Source: Perognathus longimembris pacificus
Lineage: Eukaryota; Chordata; Mammalia; Rodentia; Heteromyidae
NCBI RefSeq assembly: GCF_023159225.1
Contig: NC_063180.1
Span: 7,995,297-8,059,296, forward strand
Reading direction: 5' to 3'
DNA length: 64,000 nt
Below are positions 44,449 to 56,099 of the stretch, piece by piece. Both the position numbers and the translations under genes were made by a program. The notes beneath the pieces were generated by a model. That model searched no databases. It was not told where the DNA came from and was given only the letters and a program-made list of their open reading frames with translations. Position 1 is the first letter of the stretch. Each line of letters starts with the position of its first letter.

Positions 44449-44774
44449 CTGCCCATGTGAGTGCACATGCATCCTAGAGCTTAAACTCAGGACCTGGGTG
44501 CTATTTCTGAGCTTTTGTGCTCAAGGCTCTACCACTTGAGCCACAGTTCCATTTCTAGTCTTTGTACCCAAAGGTTATCTTAAGTTATCTTAACTCAGTC
44601 ACCTTGAGTTATCTTAATTCAAGATAAGAATCTCATAGACTTTTCTACCCAGGCTACCTTCAAACTGTGCTCCTTAGATCTCAGCTTCCTGATTTGCTAG
44701 GATTATAGGTGTAAACCATCAGCATCCAGCAGTTGACAGTATTCTGTTATAGCAGACGGAGTAAACTAAGACAG
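44100..44774 (+). mobile_element. MaLR LTR split by a SINE
   Basis: Left part to 44397: GGTCTTTAGGAAATGAATAG, TTAGTGCCCTTAGTAAAGA, TTGATCTTGGACTTCTCAAT, CTCTGGAGCTGTGAGAAAGA, GTTTATAACACACTTAGTCT. Right part 44731-44774: TATTCTGTTATAGCAGACGG and AACTAAGACAG. A possible target duplication is AGTCTATAGT (44389-44398) versus AGTTGACAGT (44731-44740), 7 of 10. Confidence 0.8.
44398..44730 (-). mobile_element. Dimeric SINE, B1-like + Geo, with (TG)n tail and rewritten linker
   Basis: Reverse dimer nested in the MaLR LTR. The tail image is the TG array at about 44402-44446. Geo (GGACCTGGGTGCTATTTC, TCTACCACTTGAGCCACAG) is followed by a linker with three copies of GTTATCTTAA (44574-44583, 44584-44593, 44608-44617), then the B1-like left monomer. 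Confidence 0.85.
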
Positions 44775-44799
44775 ATTCCATGGGAATAGCATTTTATCT

Positions 44800-44890
44800 T
44801 GTCTTCACATTTGCCATTTACAGGTAAGAAAATGGAAATGAGATGAAAAGCCCTGAGGCCATCATAGAAGTTGGAATAAACTCAGTAATA
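44800..44890 (+). mobile_element. MIR SINE fragment
   Basis: TTGCCATTTACAGGTAAGAA followed by an A-rich GGAAATGAGATG-like segment, matching the MIR core exit. Short. Confidence 0.5.
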
Positions 44891-44914
44891 TATATATTAT
44901 TTAATCATGTCAGC

Positions 44915-45240
44915 TCTGACAGCAATGGCTCTATCCAGTGTCAGGACCTTTGCACATTCTGTTTCTTTTGCCAGTATTGTTCTGCCTCCAGTTTTTGTTA
45001 GAACCCCTTCTCGTTGTTTTGTCTTAAGCATTGGTAATCTTCAAGTCCACCATGGCTGTGCTGTCCAGATTTCCTTATTGAGTTCCTCCAAACACTTACC
45101 ATAACTTAAAACTGTTTTTCATTTGTCCATTTGGTCCACTTGTCCATGAGTGTCCATCTCTCCCATGAGAAGGTAAGTTTCAGGAGCCCAAGGTCTTACC
45201 TCTCATCACTCTCTGCCTAATGTTAAATGTCTAATTCCCC
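44915..45240 (+). mobile_element. L2-type LINE 3' end
   Basis: Contains CCTTTGCACATTCTGTTTCT, TGTTCTGCCTCCAG, AATCTTCAAGTCCACCATGG, a CACTTACCATAACTTAAA segment, and CTCCCATGAGAAGGTAAGTT, in L2 order. The frame at 44907-45104 is chance. Confidence 0.7.
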
Positions 45241-45639
45241 ACCATACTGGCTGCTGAGCCCTGTGCTCCCTCTGTAACTGCAGCCTTGTTGATGGTCCTG
45301 ATTTTCTATCTCAGCAATGCAATGCTACAGTCTGCTCTACACTACTATTCCATATGACATTATATAAACAGTGTTACTGAGGACTTGTTCACCTTTTTCA
45401 TTTATGTACTTTCTCACTTCTACTAGAGAACTGATTGGTGTTTCTGAGAGAAGCCCAACAGAGCACCTAAAGGACTCTAATATGAATACATGGTGTATGT
45501 CAATGATCATTTTATGAGCTAATGAGGGAGATGGCCAACAAGAAGAATTCAAGTGCTTGGAGAGAGTACCACAAGGTAGTGTATGGGCTCAGAAGCTATG
45601 CCCTGAGCTAGCCTTGTGGGCCAGGCAGGCTCCCTGGAG
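45241..45639. other. Unassigned DNA
   Basis: Nothing recognised. Confidence 0.5.
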
Positions 45640-46330
45640 CAGAAGTGCTGGCTGAGGAAATCAGAGTGAGCCACTCAGGGAGCTTTGTGTGAATGCAGTA
45701 GGGAGGTCTGAGGTCTGGTAATAGGTTTGGTGGGGTGAGCACATTGTATAAGCATAGGGACGGTATGAGACCAGTGGTCCTTGTACAGCCAGCTCTTCAT
45801 GAGATTGACTGAAAAAGAAATTTCCCCTAAGCACTATAGGAAATCATAGAAAGATTTGAATAAGAGAGTGATATGATAAATTTTTTTTAAAAAAAATGTT
45901 GCTCTGCACTAGCCTTGAGCCAAAGGAGCTCAGAGACAGTGTCCAAGCCCAGAGTTCAAGTCCCAGAACTGACAAAAAAAAAGGTGGTTCTTCAGGCAGG
46001 ATAGAAAGGATAACAAGGCCAACTCTAGTGCTCACTCATTCATTTGTCTATCTCATCCTAAAATTTTTATTCAGTACCCACCATGTAACAGGTACTGTCC
46101 TAGAACCAATAACAATGGGCAGAAGAGTTCTTGTGTTGTAGATATATCTATCAGGAAAGAAAAGTGTCACATCAGAAATCAATAACCATCACAAACTTTG
46201 GTAATAGCTACGGAGGAAAGACAAGGAGCTGTGAGGACCATGTGACAGGACCAGAAAAACTAGAGGGAGGAGGTAGGGTTAGATATTAGAAAGATGAAAT
46301 CAACAGGACCTACTTGAAAATATTTGGAGT
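45640..46330 (+). mobile_element. L2-type LINE fragments split by a Geo SINE
   Basis: Left part includes AGGAAATCATAGAAAGATTT and GAATAAGAGAGTGATATGAT, right part TTTATTCAGTACCCACCATG, TAACAGGTACTGTCCTAGAA and CTACGGAGGAAAGACAAGGA. These are characteristic L2 phrases; order suggests more than one L2 piece. A Geo monomer lies at 45899-45982. Confidence 0.65.
45899..45982 (+). mobile_element. Geo right monomer alone, A9 tail
   Basis: CACTAGCCTTGAGCCAAAGG, AGCTCAGAGACAGTGTCCAA, CAGAGTTCAAGTCCCAGAAC, then A9 at about 45974-45982. Starts inside Geo, so it is a 5'-truncated dimer of unknown left monomer. Confidence 0.85.
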
Positions 46331-46539
46331 GGAGATAAGGAGCTAAGATGGAGGAGCAGAGAAACAAGTCAGAAATAGTCCAAGCATCTAGCTGAGATGT
46401 CCTTCCTAAAAATCCCAAACACAGAAAGAAGCAAAGATGCAGATTTTCCTGTCTACCAAGCCTTTATTTTTTTGGTAGGGATTTAACTCATTTAATTTGC
46501 ATAACTTTCCGCCTTGGTATGCCCTACCAATTAGCCTTC
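46331..46539. other. Unassigned DNA
   Basis: Nothing recognised. Confidence 0.4.
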
Positions 46540-46690
46540 TGTCTCATAGGCAATGTACTTAGTGCTTATAATAATCAGACGAAGCAGAGATTCTTACCTT
46601 ATTGAGGTTCATAGGGACCAAATAACTTTGTCATCACTTAAGAGCCTGGACTTGACTACGTGCCTCTGATGCTCTCTAGAATGAGAGGTT
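46540..46690 (+). mobile_element. MIR SINE fragment
   Basis: AATGTACTTAGTGCTTATAA, then GAGATTCTTACCTTATTGAG, then GGGACCAAATAACTTTGTCA, GGACTTGACTACGTGCC. Diverged but ordered as MIR. Confidence 0.6.
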
Positions 46691-47359
46691 GGAACCAATA
46701 GGTCTGTCTGGGTGAGTTTAGAAGAACCAGGAGATGTGCCCGTTTGTATTTGCACATCATTAGACATCCAAGTGCCTCAACTCAGAAGGACACAATCTTG
46801 TGTTGACCTTTCTGGCAGGTAGCACAGGTGAACAGTACTCATCAGACCTTAAAGGACACCCATTGATTTAAACCCCAAGTTTTCCTTGAATTAATAGGAC
46901 TTGCAGTAATGAAATTCTAAAAAGGAGACAAAAGCACCATTGTCCTTCTAATTCCCAGGCCAGCTGGAGGTGCTGGGCTTCATTTTTTTTGGGGGGGGGA
47001 GGGGAGCTCCTGCAGACTGGGGATGGGGATGATGACTTGCTTGTTCTGAGAGCCTCTCATGGGCCTCTTCTTTCACATGTATTCATCTCCATGCATTCTC
47101 TGGGTCTCTCTGCCATGTTATTCTCTATTTACAACCCAGGACTCCAGTTCACATCAGCCAAGGTCTTGGGAAAACAATGGGGCTAGCAGGTCATTTGGCA
47201 GCCAGCATCAGAAACCCCACCTTCACTAGAAATGATGTAGCAGGAGAGATGGAAGGAATGAGGAGGGCTTAGCTTGGAAGGAAAGAGCCTAGTGGCTTTC
47301 TGCTGAAATAACCAATCAACTCCTCTACCAAAGGCAGAATTAGAGCCTAAGAGGAAAGC
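46691..47359. other. Unassigned DNA with T8G9 run
   Basis: A T8 then G9 homopolymer junction at 46983-46999 is followed by AGGGGAG. No family recognised. Confidence 0.5.
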
Positions 47360-47480
47360 TCTATTCCAGTCATGAACACCAACCCTGCTATGTACCAGAC
47401 CCCATGCTCAGCATTAAAAAGCCAGAAACATAAACATGATTTCCTAAACTAAGTACAGTCTTGGAAGAACAGAAAGTGAC
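47360..47480 (+). mobile_element. L2-type LINE fragment
   Basis: CTGCTATGTACCAGACCCCA, TGCTCAGCATTAAAAAGCC, ATGATTTCCTAAACTAAGT: the L2 shared-to-stock phrase order, short and diverged. Confidence 0.5.
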
Positions 47481-48944
47481 CGTGGGACACTGGAGGCACA
47501 GGAACAGGAAAAAACATACTCCTTGAAGCATGAGGCCTGGACAGGGTTTCTGGGAAGTGTGGGCTGCCAGCATGAACAGCAGGTGGGGTCTTGGGGAAGT
47601 ACAGTGAGGGTCTTGAACATCTAGCCTGAAGCTGAACTGTGGGAGGTCCCCCTGCTCATCAGGCTTCCTGAAGTAAGAGATAGCTCGTTTTCCGCAACCT
47701 TGAAAGATGAACATGTAGATTTACACAAAGATAGTCACAGTTTATGCAGTTTATTTCAGATGCTGCTGATAAAGTGATTATTGTTGTAATTCAGGATTTG
47801 CTACTAGACAACCAACCCTTCCCGTTCCTATCCATCACAAAGAAGTCATATATTGCTTCCTGGATATGCACAGCTCTCATTTCCATGCTTTTAAATCCAA
47901 GTCTGAGATGAAAGCTGTCCCAAACCGATTTTAAAGTATCTCCCACAACCCATGGAAAGGACTATCAGTTGGGTGAAGTGACAACAGGCAATCTATTGTT
48001 GGGTGGAACCTGAAGTCATGAGAAAGCCATGAGAACATTGCCCCATTGGGCATTAGCTAAATGTGAGAGGAAGAAAACACACGATACCCTAACATTTCCT
48101 TGGTGATGATTATCTTGCCCTGTGTATTTATGGAGAAGCAAGCACTGACACGTTCTGGCAGTTTTTCAAATATTTAACTCTTGCTTGCAAAGAAAATTGT
48201 TAGGAGCTCCTTAACTGATTAGTAAGCTTCCGTAGATTGGAAGAATGGAAGTTTTCAGGATTATTATTTTCTACCATTCCCCTCCAATCCAACTCAGTAT
48301 TGTTTTTCAGATAGCTGTAGAAAGACAATTGCTGGTCTTTGAATTGAAGTGCCTGGAAGAATGTCTTGGGCGAAACAGTGTTTAAGTGGTGAAAGATTAC
48401 CATATATTTAAGTGTTCGAGACCATCCATCTTTCAGGGCAGAGTCTTTAATCAGAACCAGTGATTACAGGGACGATAGCAAGATAAAAATCATATACATT
48501 CTAGTATTTAAAAAAATTCTCTGTCTTAAGTACTAATAGTAGTTTAGATTATTAGCAAAAGGGTGAGTCCCAGGCTTTCATGAGTTCCTCCAGGTTTCTG
48601 GCAGGCCTTGGGCACTGCCATCCCCTTTGTAATTTCACCTTTGGCTTGGAGTCTATGTCTCTGCAGGCATATCGATTTGGAAGCCTCAACCAAATTGATC
48701 CTATAAGTGGGTATTTCTAAGAGAGGATATGCTGTTTGTTTTCAAGATAACCTGTTGTTTGCCTAAAATCAGAAGTTTCACCAAAATGGCTGAGTGTATG
48801 GCTATAGACTCAGTTTCCCTTTCAGGTTGATAGGATTATTACTTTTATACTTGTATAGCTTCTTATTTTAGCATCTGTACTTTTTCACTACTTATAAAAG
48901 CATTTTTGTACCTTCTCGCATGTGTCTGAGCACTTGTGAGAGCT
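47481..48944. other. Single-copy DNA
   Basis: No repeat recognised. The interval 48040-48490 has little sign of repeat decay and reads like possible conserved non-coding DNA, without a strong motif case. Confidence 0.4.
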
Positions 48945-49090
48945 TCTGTGTCAATGTGCTGTTCTAGACATTGGAGATGTAAGAGTGAGCAAAAGAGACA
49001 TACACCTTTCCTAAGGAGTTCACAGTGCAAACATTCATCCATTGATTCATTCACAATTCATTCATGTATTCCTTCACCATTTATTCCCAT
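48945..49090 (+). mobile_element. L2-type LINE fragment
   Basis: GTGCTGTTCTAGACATTGGA, GAGTGAGCAAAAGAGACATA, CCTAAGGAGTTCACAGTGCA, followed by simple ATTCATTC-like sequence at about 49035-49070. Characteristic L2 order. The two open frames crossing it are chance. Confidence 0.7.
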
Positions 49091-49654
49091 ATTCACCAAA
49101 TTGGTTAGAAGTCATTATTCATGTTCATGTGTCTCTAGCAGGGTCAAATCACTGCTCTCTGACTGCTTGTTCTGACTAAAAATGAATGAAATGTCCAGTG
49201 TGGTAAGCACTATGAATAAAAACAAATTAGGGATACAGATAATCATCATCAAATAATCCCATTTCTTATTTCCTTCTAGGAATATTAGGCAAACCCCTTA
49301 TAAAGACATGAACACTAAGGTCTGGGATGCATAGAAAATGCCAGGGCTTCCCTCCAGTGAGCTGCTTTGAGGCTGAGTCCTTTGGTGCCTGGCCCGAAGC
49401 TCAGCATTTCGGCAGCTCCCTTTTATTTGGGCTTCCGTCAAGATAGGGAGATGGGTCCCTTGAATAAGGCCTAGTTTACAAATCACCTCTTTCCTCAGTA
49501 GTTTCCCTAGACATTGATTTTATTTCCAAAGGCTTTATTGGTTTGTTTGTTCAAGGATGACTTAACAGGATCACTTCTCTTAATTTCAATATCCTCTTCT
49601 CTCCCAAGGGGAGGCTATCAGTGTGAATAAAGTTCCTAAGAACCCAAGTTGATT
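49091..49654. other. Unassigned DNA
   Basis: Nothing recognised. Confidence 0.5.
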
Positions 49655-49820
49655 AATGTGCTTTGACCTTGGAATCCTCTGATCTGCTTCAGAGCTTTGC
49701 CATTGTTCCCTGGGTGGCTTCCAGGAAGTCAGAGAAGCCCTTGGGTCTTCATTTCTACATCTGGAAGAGAAGAAAACAGTCTCTGTCTCCCAGATGTTAT
49801 AGGATGATGTTACAAGTCAG
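49655..49820 (+). mobile_element. MIR SINE fragment
   Basis: TTTGACCTTGGAATCCTCTG, GTGGCTTCCAGGAAGTCAG, TCTTCATTTCTACATCTGGA, as in the MIR 5' half to core. Confidence 0.6.
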
Positions 49821-50539
49821 CATACATGGACACAGGAAACTCCAGGCTTGCCCTCCCACCTCTGTTTGCCTCTTCCTCCCATCTTCTCCCTTTGCCCTTT
49901 TTCCTATGTGTCTATAGTCATGAGAACAGTGATTCTCTCACTTCCCATGGTCATGGTGATGGCTATGAAAGATAACATCTGTAACAGTCCCTTGTAAAAG
50001 AAGCCTTAGGTATTTGCCCACAGGTAGAGCCTCATCATTAAGTTAGTGGGAATAGCACCAGTCCTGGAGTTCAGAGCCTACTGAGAATCTCAACATGCCC
50101 ACAAGTGAATTTGAATAGAATGTTCTCCAAGCTTGATTGCTGACCTGAGTGTAGATCAGGCAAAGACTGGCCACCTGGCTCCAAGATTGGGGCAGTAACA
50201 GCATCATCAGATTAAGCTTTAACACATGTTGACATAAAATAGTTGGTTTCCATGTTTCCCAAACTAAAGGTGCTTGCTCACCCAGTACTTAAGACACTTG
50301 CATTTGTGTGAGTACTTTAACCATATCTAAGCAGAGATGGATATCAAATCAGAAGTTTTATTTTGGCATTATTTTAGTAGACATTAGAATATTAGGTAAT
50401 AATGTGTTTTCCCAAATCCTCATCATTGCCATCAGATGTCAGGGTTCTCTTGATGTCTTATCTTGATGGACTTCCCAATGTCTTCCCAATGTTAGGAAAT
50501 CTTTAATTGACTTTTTAGTTTCCCTTTCATCTTTTTTTG
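49821..50539. other. Unassigned DNA
   Basis: Nothing recognised. Confidence 0.5.
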
Positions 50540-50680
50540 TGTGATAGTCATTACTGAGGCAGAGTCCTAGAATGCTATGTGTAGTTTATGAAATATGGAG
50601 CTCAGAGAGAGGAAATAACTTATGCTAAGTTATGGAGCTTCACAGGGTTACAATCAGTGGATTGCCCAGTCCCTAGGGCA
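50540..50680 (+). mobile_element. MIR SINE fragment
   Basis: GAAATATGGAGCTCAGAGAG, GAAATAACTTATGCTAAGTT, TCACAGGGTTACAATCAGTG: the MIR tail order. Confidence 0.6.
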
Positions 50681-52091
50681 ACAAGTGTGTACTCCTTTTG
50701 TCTTGGATGTCCTTGTGTTTCCAGCAGCCTGGGTCACCCACCCTGTACCTGCTCCCCTTGTACAGACCTGGCAGAGGCCTGGGAAGATAGTCCAAACTTT
50801 CTGAGCTCTGCTGCAAATATTGGAGAGAGGCTCTCTTATCTGGGAGTCACTTCTCACTCACCTACTTGCCACCAGCCCCAACATCCATCAGCATGCAGAC
50901 TGCAAATCAGTGCCAAACCTGACAGCAAACTCAAGCAATAACTCCTTGCCTGGAAATTGTTGAGAGAATTTGGGGGCTAAGCCTAGCTAAGGGCACCCCG
51001 TTTAAAGGGGAGCTCTGGGCCAAGGCCCATTGTTGTGCCTCTTGCACAGAGAGAAGACAAGGAGGGAGCCAATGCTGCATCCTGGTTTAAGTCATACTGG
51101 GAAGGTGAGAGAGAGAGAAGAGCCCAGTGTCAATCAAGTTGGATGCTTTGCCAGCAGCACAGTAGTTCTACAACTGGGAAATCATACAAAGGCTGGTGCA
51201 GACACAAGTTCCCAAACTTTGGGCCTGTCTGACCTCTGCTTCTTTGAATCTCTCAGCCAAAAAACTCAATTAGAACACCTTGCTTCCTTGCTGGAATTGA
51301 GAAAGGCATATTACAAACCCCAAATAAAACCAGACTACGGTATCTCTGAAACCACTCAAACATATTCCAAAGCTTGAAAAGTTCTCCACCATGTGGTCCT
51401 GCAGGGCCCTGTCCTTGTGGAGATCCCCTTTCATTCTCCATAGTGGCAGGCAGCTTTCAAGGTAGGCCTGGTGTGTGTGGCCACTGCTGCTGTGGTGGGT
51501 GGTCTTCATGCCAGGAGCTCCTTTTCTCCTGTTCCTGTCTCATCCTGCTCACTCTTCCAAACTCCATTGCCTCTTTATTAATTAGTTCCACAAACAGATC
51601 TAAACAAACCAAAGAAATAAAACCCAAGGTGACACCTGGAAACACACAGTGCCCAGGGCAGGTACCTCTGTGGAGGCAGGCAAGAGCCAGGGCCAGGACC
51701 TGAAAGCCTGCTGACTCACCCTCCCTTGCTTTCCCTGGCGGCCCTCCTGCCTCACAGGCCTGAGTTAGTCTGGGACTTTGTTTTCCCTCCTTATCCAGCT
51801 AGATCCTACTGAGCCATCAGCGCCTGCCCTCCTAGGAATCCCACATATGATAGGCTGGCTGATAGTTGAATCTCAAAATACCAGTTTTTATCTTAAAGTG
51901 GCTGCGTTTTTTGTATATTCCTACTTGTCAGCCTGAATGGACGAAGGTGATTCAATGCGCTCTCTCATCAACTCTTGCCCTGCTACCCCACATCTGGTCA
52001 CCCAGTCTGAAGTGGCCACAGAGCAGAGTCTTCAATGTTTTTGCTACGTGTTTCATTTTTTTTTATACTTTGTTAAAATAGGGGCCCTACT
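50681..52091. other. Unassigned, relatively GC-rich DNA
   Basis: No repeat recognised. Many overlapping frames occur (50588-50941, 51030-51377, 51374-51703 plus; 50654-50857, 51253-51509, 51457-51645 minus), which is usual where GC content rises and stops thin out. None shows a recognisable domain. Confidence 0.5.
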
Positions 52092-52100
52092 TGTACAATA

Positions 52101-52149
<49 letters not shown>

Positions 52150-52380
52150 CTGGTAATGAGGTTTGAACTCAGAGCCTTGAGTACTTGCTTGTCTTTTCTA
52201 CTCAAGATTGGCCGCCACTTTGGCCACACCTCCACTTCCAGCTTCTTGGTGGTTTATTGGCGACAAGAATCACAGTCTTTCTTCCCTGGGCTGGCTTTGA
52301 AGTGTGGTTCTCCGATCTCAGCCTCCTGAGTCTCTAGGATTACAGGCATGAACCACCTGGGCCTGGCATGTATAATAGAC
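52092..52380 (-). mobile_element. Dimeric SINE, B1-like + Geo, with (TG)22 tail and imperfect TSD
   Basis: Tail image is uninterrupted TG at 52104-52148. Geo image: GTTTGAACTCAGAGCCTTGA, CCACTTTGGCCACACC; B1-like image: CCTGGGCTGGCTTTGAAG, CTCTAGGATTACAGGCATGA. Flanking repeats TGTACAATAGTC (52092-52103) and TGTATAATAGAC (52369-52380) match at 10 of 12 positions, consistent with a decayed target duplication. Confidence 0.88.
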
Positions 52381-53879
52381 TTTTAAACCATTTCAAACAA
52401 CTTAATTTCACACCATAGCACTGGAGAACATGCAGTAAGTAATCCAAGGTAAATCCAAACAGATATTCTTGTCTTTGTACATCTCCTGTGTTCTTCTACT
52501 CTTTAATGCTTCTGCCTTGCAGGCTGACCAAAGACACAGAGGAGTTCATTGGAACTAGTCTGAGAAAGGCTGAGCCCAGGTAGAGCTGGGCTGGTAACAG
52601 ATAACAGGAGTCCTAAATATGAGACAGAGTATGCATAAAAGTAGTGGATGGCCATTGCCACAGACGATTCTGGATGGTTGAACAAATTACGATCTTTCTT
52701 ATCTCATGCGGTTCTGCAACTCTTGTTGGCAATTATTGCTGATGGCAGGGCATGCTGGCAGCTTGGCAGTAGGGAGCTTTCCTGCTGGGGAGAAGGATTT
52801 GGAGTTTTATGTCCCAATATGACTTTGATGGATTCAGACAAATTTCTCAGGCTTGGTGGACCTTCGCCCAGGCTGGAAATTTTCCCTGGGCAACAGGAAA
52901 CATCTGAGACACCCGGACCCAAATGGGGTGTTTTACTTTGCTAATCCCCCAATCTTTGCGGATTACAGCCAAGGCTAGAGTTTGAGGAAGCCAGAGCTTG
53001 GGATCAGCCCCCAAGGACATTAGTAACAGCAATGGAGTCCTTCAATTTAGAGAGTTTGGGCATGGTTTTCAGACTCTTTGATAGGTTGGACCAGGGCCAG
53101 GAGAAACTTCTATGGGCTGTGAAGATCCACAGAGTGGGCTAGCCTAGACTGTGCTACTAGGAATGGTGTATTCTGGGACTTGGCCTTTATGGAAATGATT
53201 ATTTGCAATAAAAGAGCCCCGAGAATGATAGGTTTTGAAACCAAATGAGAATGGAAATCATGGAGAGAAGCCTAGCGTCAATAGGCAGTGCTAAAGGAAT
53301 CTAGAAAATTCTTCAGTGATTCCAGAATTGGGATGAAGCAGAAAAAGCTAAAGTTAACACCGTGCAGGCTCTTCATGCTCCATTGCTCTCATGTTTTTAT
53401 ATGTCCTGGAAGGACAGAGTCCTGGACACGAACTTGGGCAGGACCAGCTGAGGATCTATTGCTTGACCCTCCAATCAAAACCCAGCCTGTGACTCATCAA
53501 TAGGCACATGCAGACTTATTTGTCATCTCAAGAGCTCAGGAATGATTGTCTCAGCGAAGCAACCAAAGTCACCAGGTGCTGTCTCTGTCCTAGTTGAACA
53601 CCCCACTAGTAGGATCCTAAGCCTTTCAGGCTCTAAGTAAAGACATGTGAGAGAACTTTTCTTTCCCCAGTTCATGGACAGCCAAACCTCTCAAAAGATA
53701 GAGCCAATGTAATCCACAGCCGGCCACCCGGGCCTGTGTTATATAACAGGAAATGGGCCATGCTTCAGATTCCAGATATTACAAAGAGAAGTACACTTAT
53801 AGCCTAATATGTAGCAGATATAGTCTTTACACTCATTTATATGCAAAGGTATGAAGTTGATCCAAATGAAGCATGACTC
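52381..53879. other. Unassigned DNA
   Basis: No family or gene recognised. Overlapping frames at 52648-52944 plus and 52704-53032 minus are unsupported. Confidence 0.5.
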
Positions 53880-54130
53880 AGAGATGTGCAGAAAGGAGCT
53901 GATGCCTGTAGGATTTTGAAGGATGAATAAGAGTTCCCCAAGTAAAGAGTGGAAGGGAAAATATGACATAAAGAAGAAAGTGATTATGTGAAATTCCAGA
54001 AGCCTGAAAGCTGGAAACAGATCAGTTACGGAGGTCTCCATTGACCTGGGAAGGATATTTAACTTGGTCCTGTGGGTGATGGGAAACCGCTGAAGGGTTT
54101 TGAACAGGGTAGTTACACAGTGATATGTAA
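53880..54130 (+). mobile_element. L2-type LINE fragment
   Basis: GATGCCTGTAGGATTTTGAA, GGATGAATAAGAGTTCCCCA, then TTGGTCCTGTGGGTGATGGG, GCTGAAGGGTTTTGAACAGG, the L2 percent-gap order. Confidence 0.65.
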
Positions 54131-55009
54131 GGGAAGCTTGGAACCAGGAAAATTGTTTTTGTTTTTGTTTTGTTTTAAAAGAGGATCACTGCTAGAACAG
54201 GAAGAGGTCAACTTGGGGCCCAGTTGGATGATTAGTTACATGACCCATAGTTACTAGTTTCTTCTCTGGGTCTTTTCTGCCACAACAGCCAAAATATACT
54301 TGCTGTGCTTTGTAAGCAGAACATTCAAGGAAGATGATGGATTGGGAAACACTTTAGGAAAAAAAATAAGACATAAGAGCAAAAGGCAGACATCCTACTA
54401 TTTTCCCTTCCTTGTGCCTACAAAGAGTGGCAACCCTATCTGCTCCAAATGCCCAGCCTGTTGCCCAGGGAGGTGAGGCCCACAGCTTCTCAAGATGGGC
54501 CGTGGAGAATAGGGAACAACATCAGCTGCTCACCCTGTGCCAAATAGGTTGGGTTAGGGTCTAGGATTGTCTAGTGCCCTCTCCAGCTGGGGGAAAGGAT
54601 TTGTTGGGGCTCTGATAGCAGGTTCCTTACCCCTCTTTTAAGTGCTCACCATTTACCAAGAAGTCACTGCAGATCCTTGTTTGGAAACCAGATCTACCTG
54701 TGCCTCTGACTAATGTCTGGGAAGTTCTGGTGACCAGCAAATTGATCAGTGACTGACAGGACCCCAGGCCAGCTTGGAATGCCTTCTTGGGGTGATTTGG
54801 CAGCATTTCCCACTCTCTGAAGTTCATGGGAACATGTTGTTCTGGTATAAACTGCCTGGCATGCGTGTAGGCTGGGGAGGTGGAGGTGCAGAAGCAAGTA
54901 GGACACCGTGTACATCCCTCTGAGTGCCTGAAGAGCAGAGCACTGTGCTTAAGAGGCACTTGGTGTGGTGTGCATCCCCTGGAAACCACACCCTCTTATC
55001 TATCCACTG
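54131..55009. other. Unassigned DNA
   Basis: No family recognised. The 120-codon minus frame at 54627-54989 has no recognisable domain. Confidence 0.5.
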
Positions 55010-55140
55010 CTACAAAGTAGGCGGCTTTGGACAATTAGGAGACTTGGTTCTGTCATCAGTGATCTATGTGACCATGATGCAATCCATCTCCCTTTCCAAG
55101 TGCTGTTTCCTCATCTGTAAAACAAGAAGGACTAATTTTA
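55010..55140 (+). mobile_element. MIR SINE fragment
   Basis: GAGACTTGGTTCTGTCATCA, GATCTATGTGACCATGATGC, TGTTTCCTCATCTGTAAAAC: MIR 5' half to core. Confidence 0.75.
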
Positions 55141-55164
55141 GAGATATCTGGCCTCCAGAGAGTG

Positions 55165-55435
55165 AGTGGTTTAATGGAAAAGAGCAGGGCTTTGCAGTCA
55201 TCAGATCTAACGTGGTTCCTGGATCTTTGGTATGTGACTTGGTCTTTATCCTTGAACTTCTAAAGTTCAAAAAGTCTGTCTTATTCATCATGGTGCCTGG
55301 CATTGTTCAGCACCTCTATCATGCAACAGTAAAAGTGAATACCATCTACTTAGGCATGGCATCGTTCCGAACACCTACAACATTGATTGGCACGACACAC
55401 AATAAGAATAATTTCAAAGCAATTGTTATCTCGTA
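55165..55435 (+). mobile_element. Second MIR-like fragment
   Basis: AAAGAGCAGGGCTTTGCAGT, GATCTTTGGTATGTGACTTG, TGAACTTCTAAAGTTCAAAA, then GTGCCTGGCATTGTTCAGCA. Follows the first MIR in the same orientation. The 170-codon frame at 54924-55436 runs across both and is not a gene. Confidence 0.6.
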
Positions 55436-56099
55436 GCACACACATCTCGTAACTATGTTAGGGAGCTGTGGATTGCAGGTCAGTTTTGTCTTAAGGAAGG
55501 GACAAGGCTTTACAGACACTTGTCATACCAAGTCTGACTTTATCATAGACCACTGAGATCTGATTTCCTCCAGCAAGGAAGGAACAGAAGATGTTTCCTC
55601 CCTGGGTCTCTTGGACACAAATCCCAACCAGTGGGGATCAACATAGCTGGAATGACCAACGCAGCTAACTCACCAGGTGGGCTTCAGAAGAAGCTCTCCC
55701 TTCCCAGCGGGACTGAGTGCCTGGCCTATCCTCTCAGACTAGGAGTGCAAGGCATCCAGAGAAGTCACAATGACAGACCAGCCCCTGCATGGGACAGACC
55801 CCAGCTTTCTATAGAACAGGGAAGAGGAGCACTGGCATCTCTGCTTGAAGGTAGAACACTGAGCAATTTTTCCTGAATTATCTGGGCTGACTCTGTACTA
55901 GAAGTCTTGAAGAAGAAATAGTAAAAACTCAGAGAAGCAATGAAAACAAAAATTGCTAACAATATGTCCATGTATGCATGAGCCCACTCAATGGAACACA
56001 GTACAGATGTTGCTGAAGATTTTGCTATGTGATCTGAAAGCACACGTCTTACAGGGGCGAATGAAAACTAGTATATTTACCTGCCTGCAAATAAGTAAG
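55436..56099. other. Unassigned DNA
   Basis: Nothing recognised. Confidence 0.5.

Noticed and set aside
54924..55436. 170-codon plus-strand frame
   Set aside because: It runs through two MIR-like fragments and intervening DNA in an unrelated reading phase.
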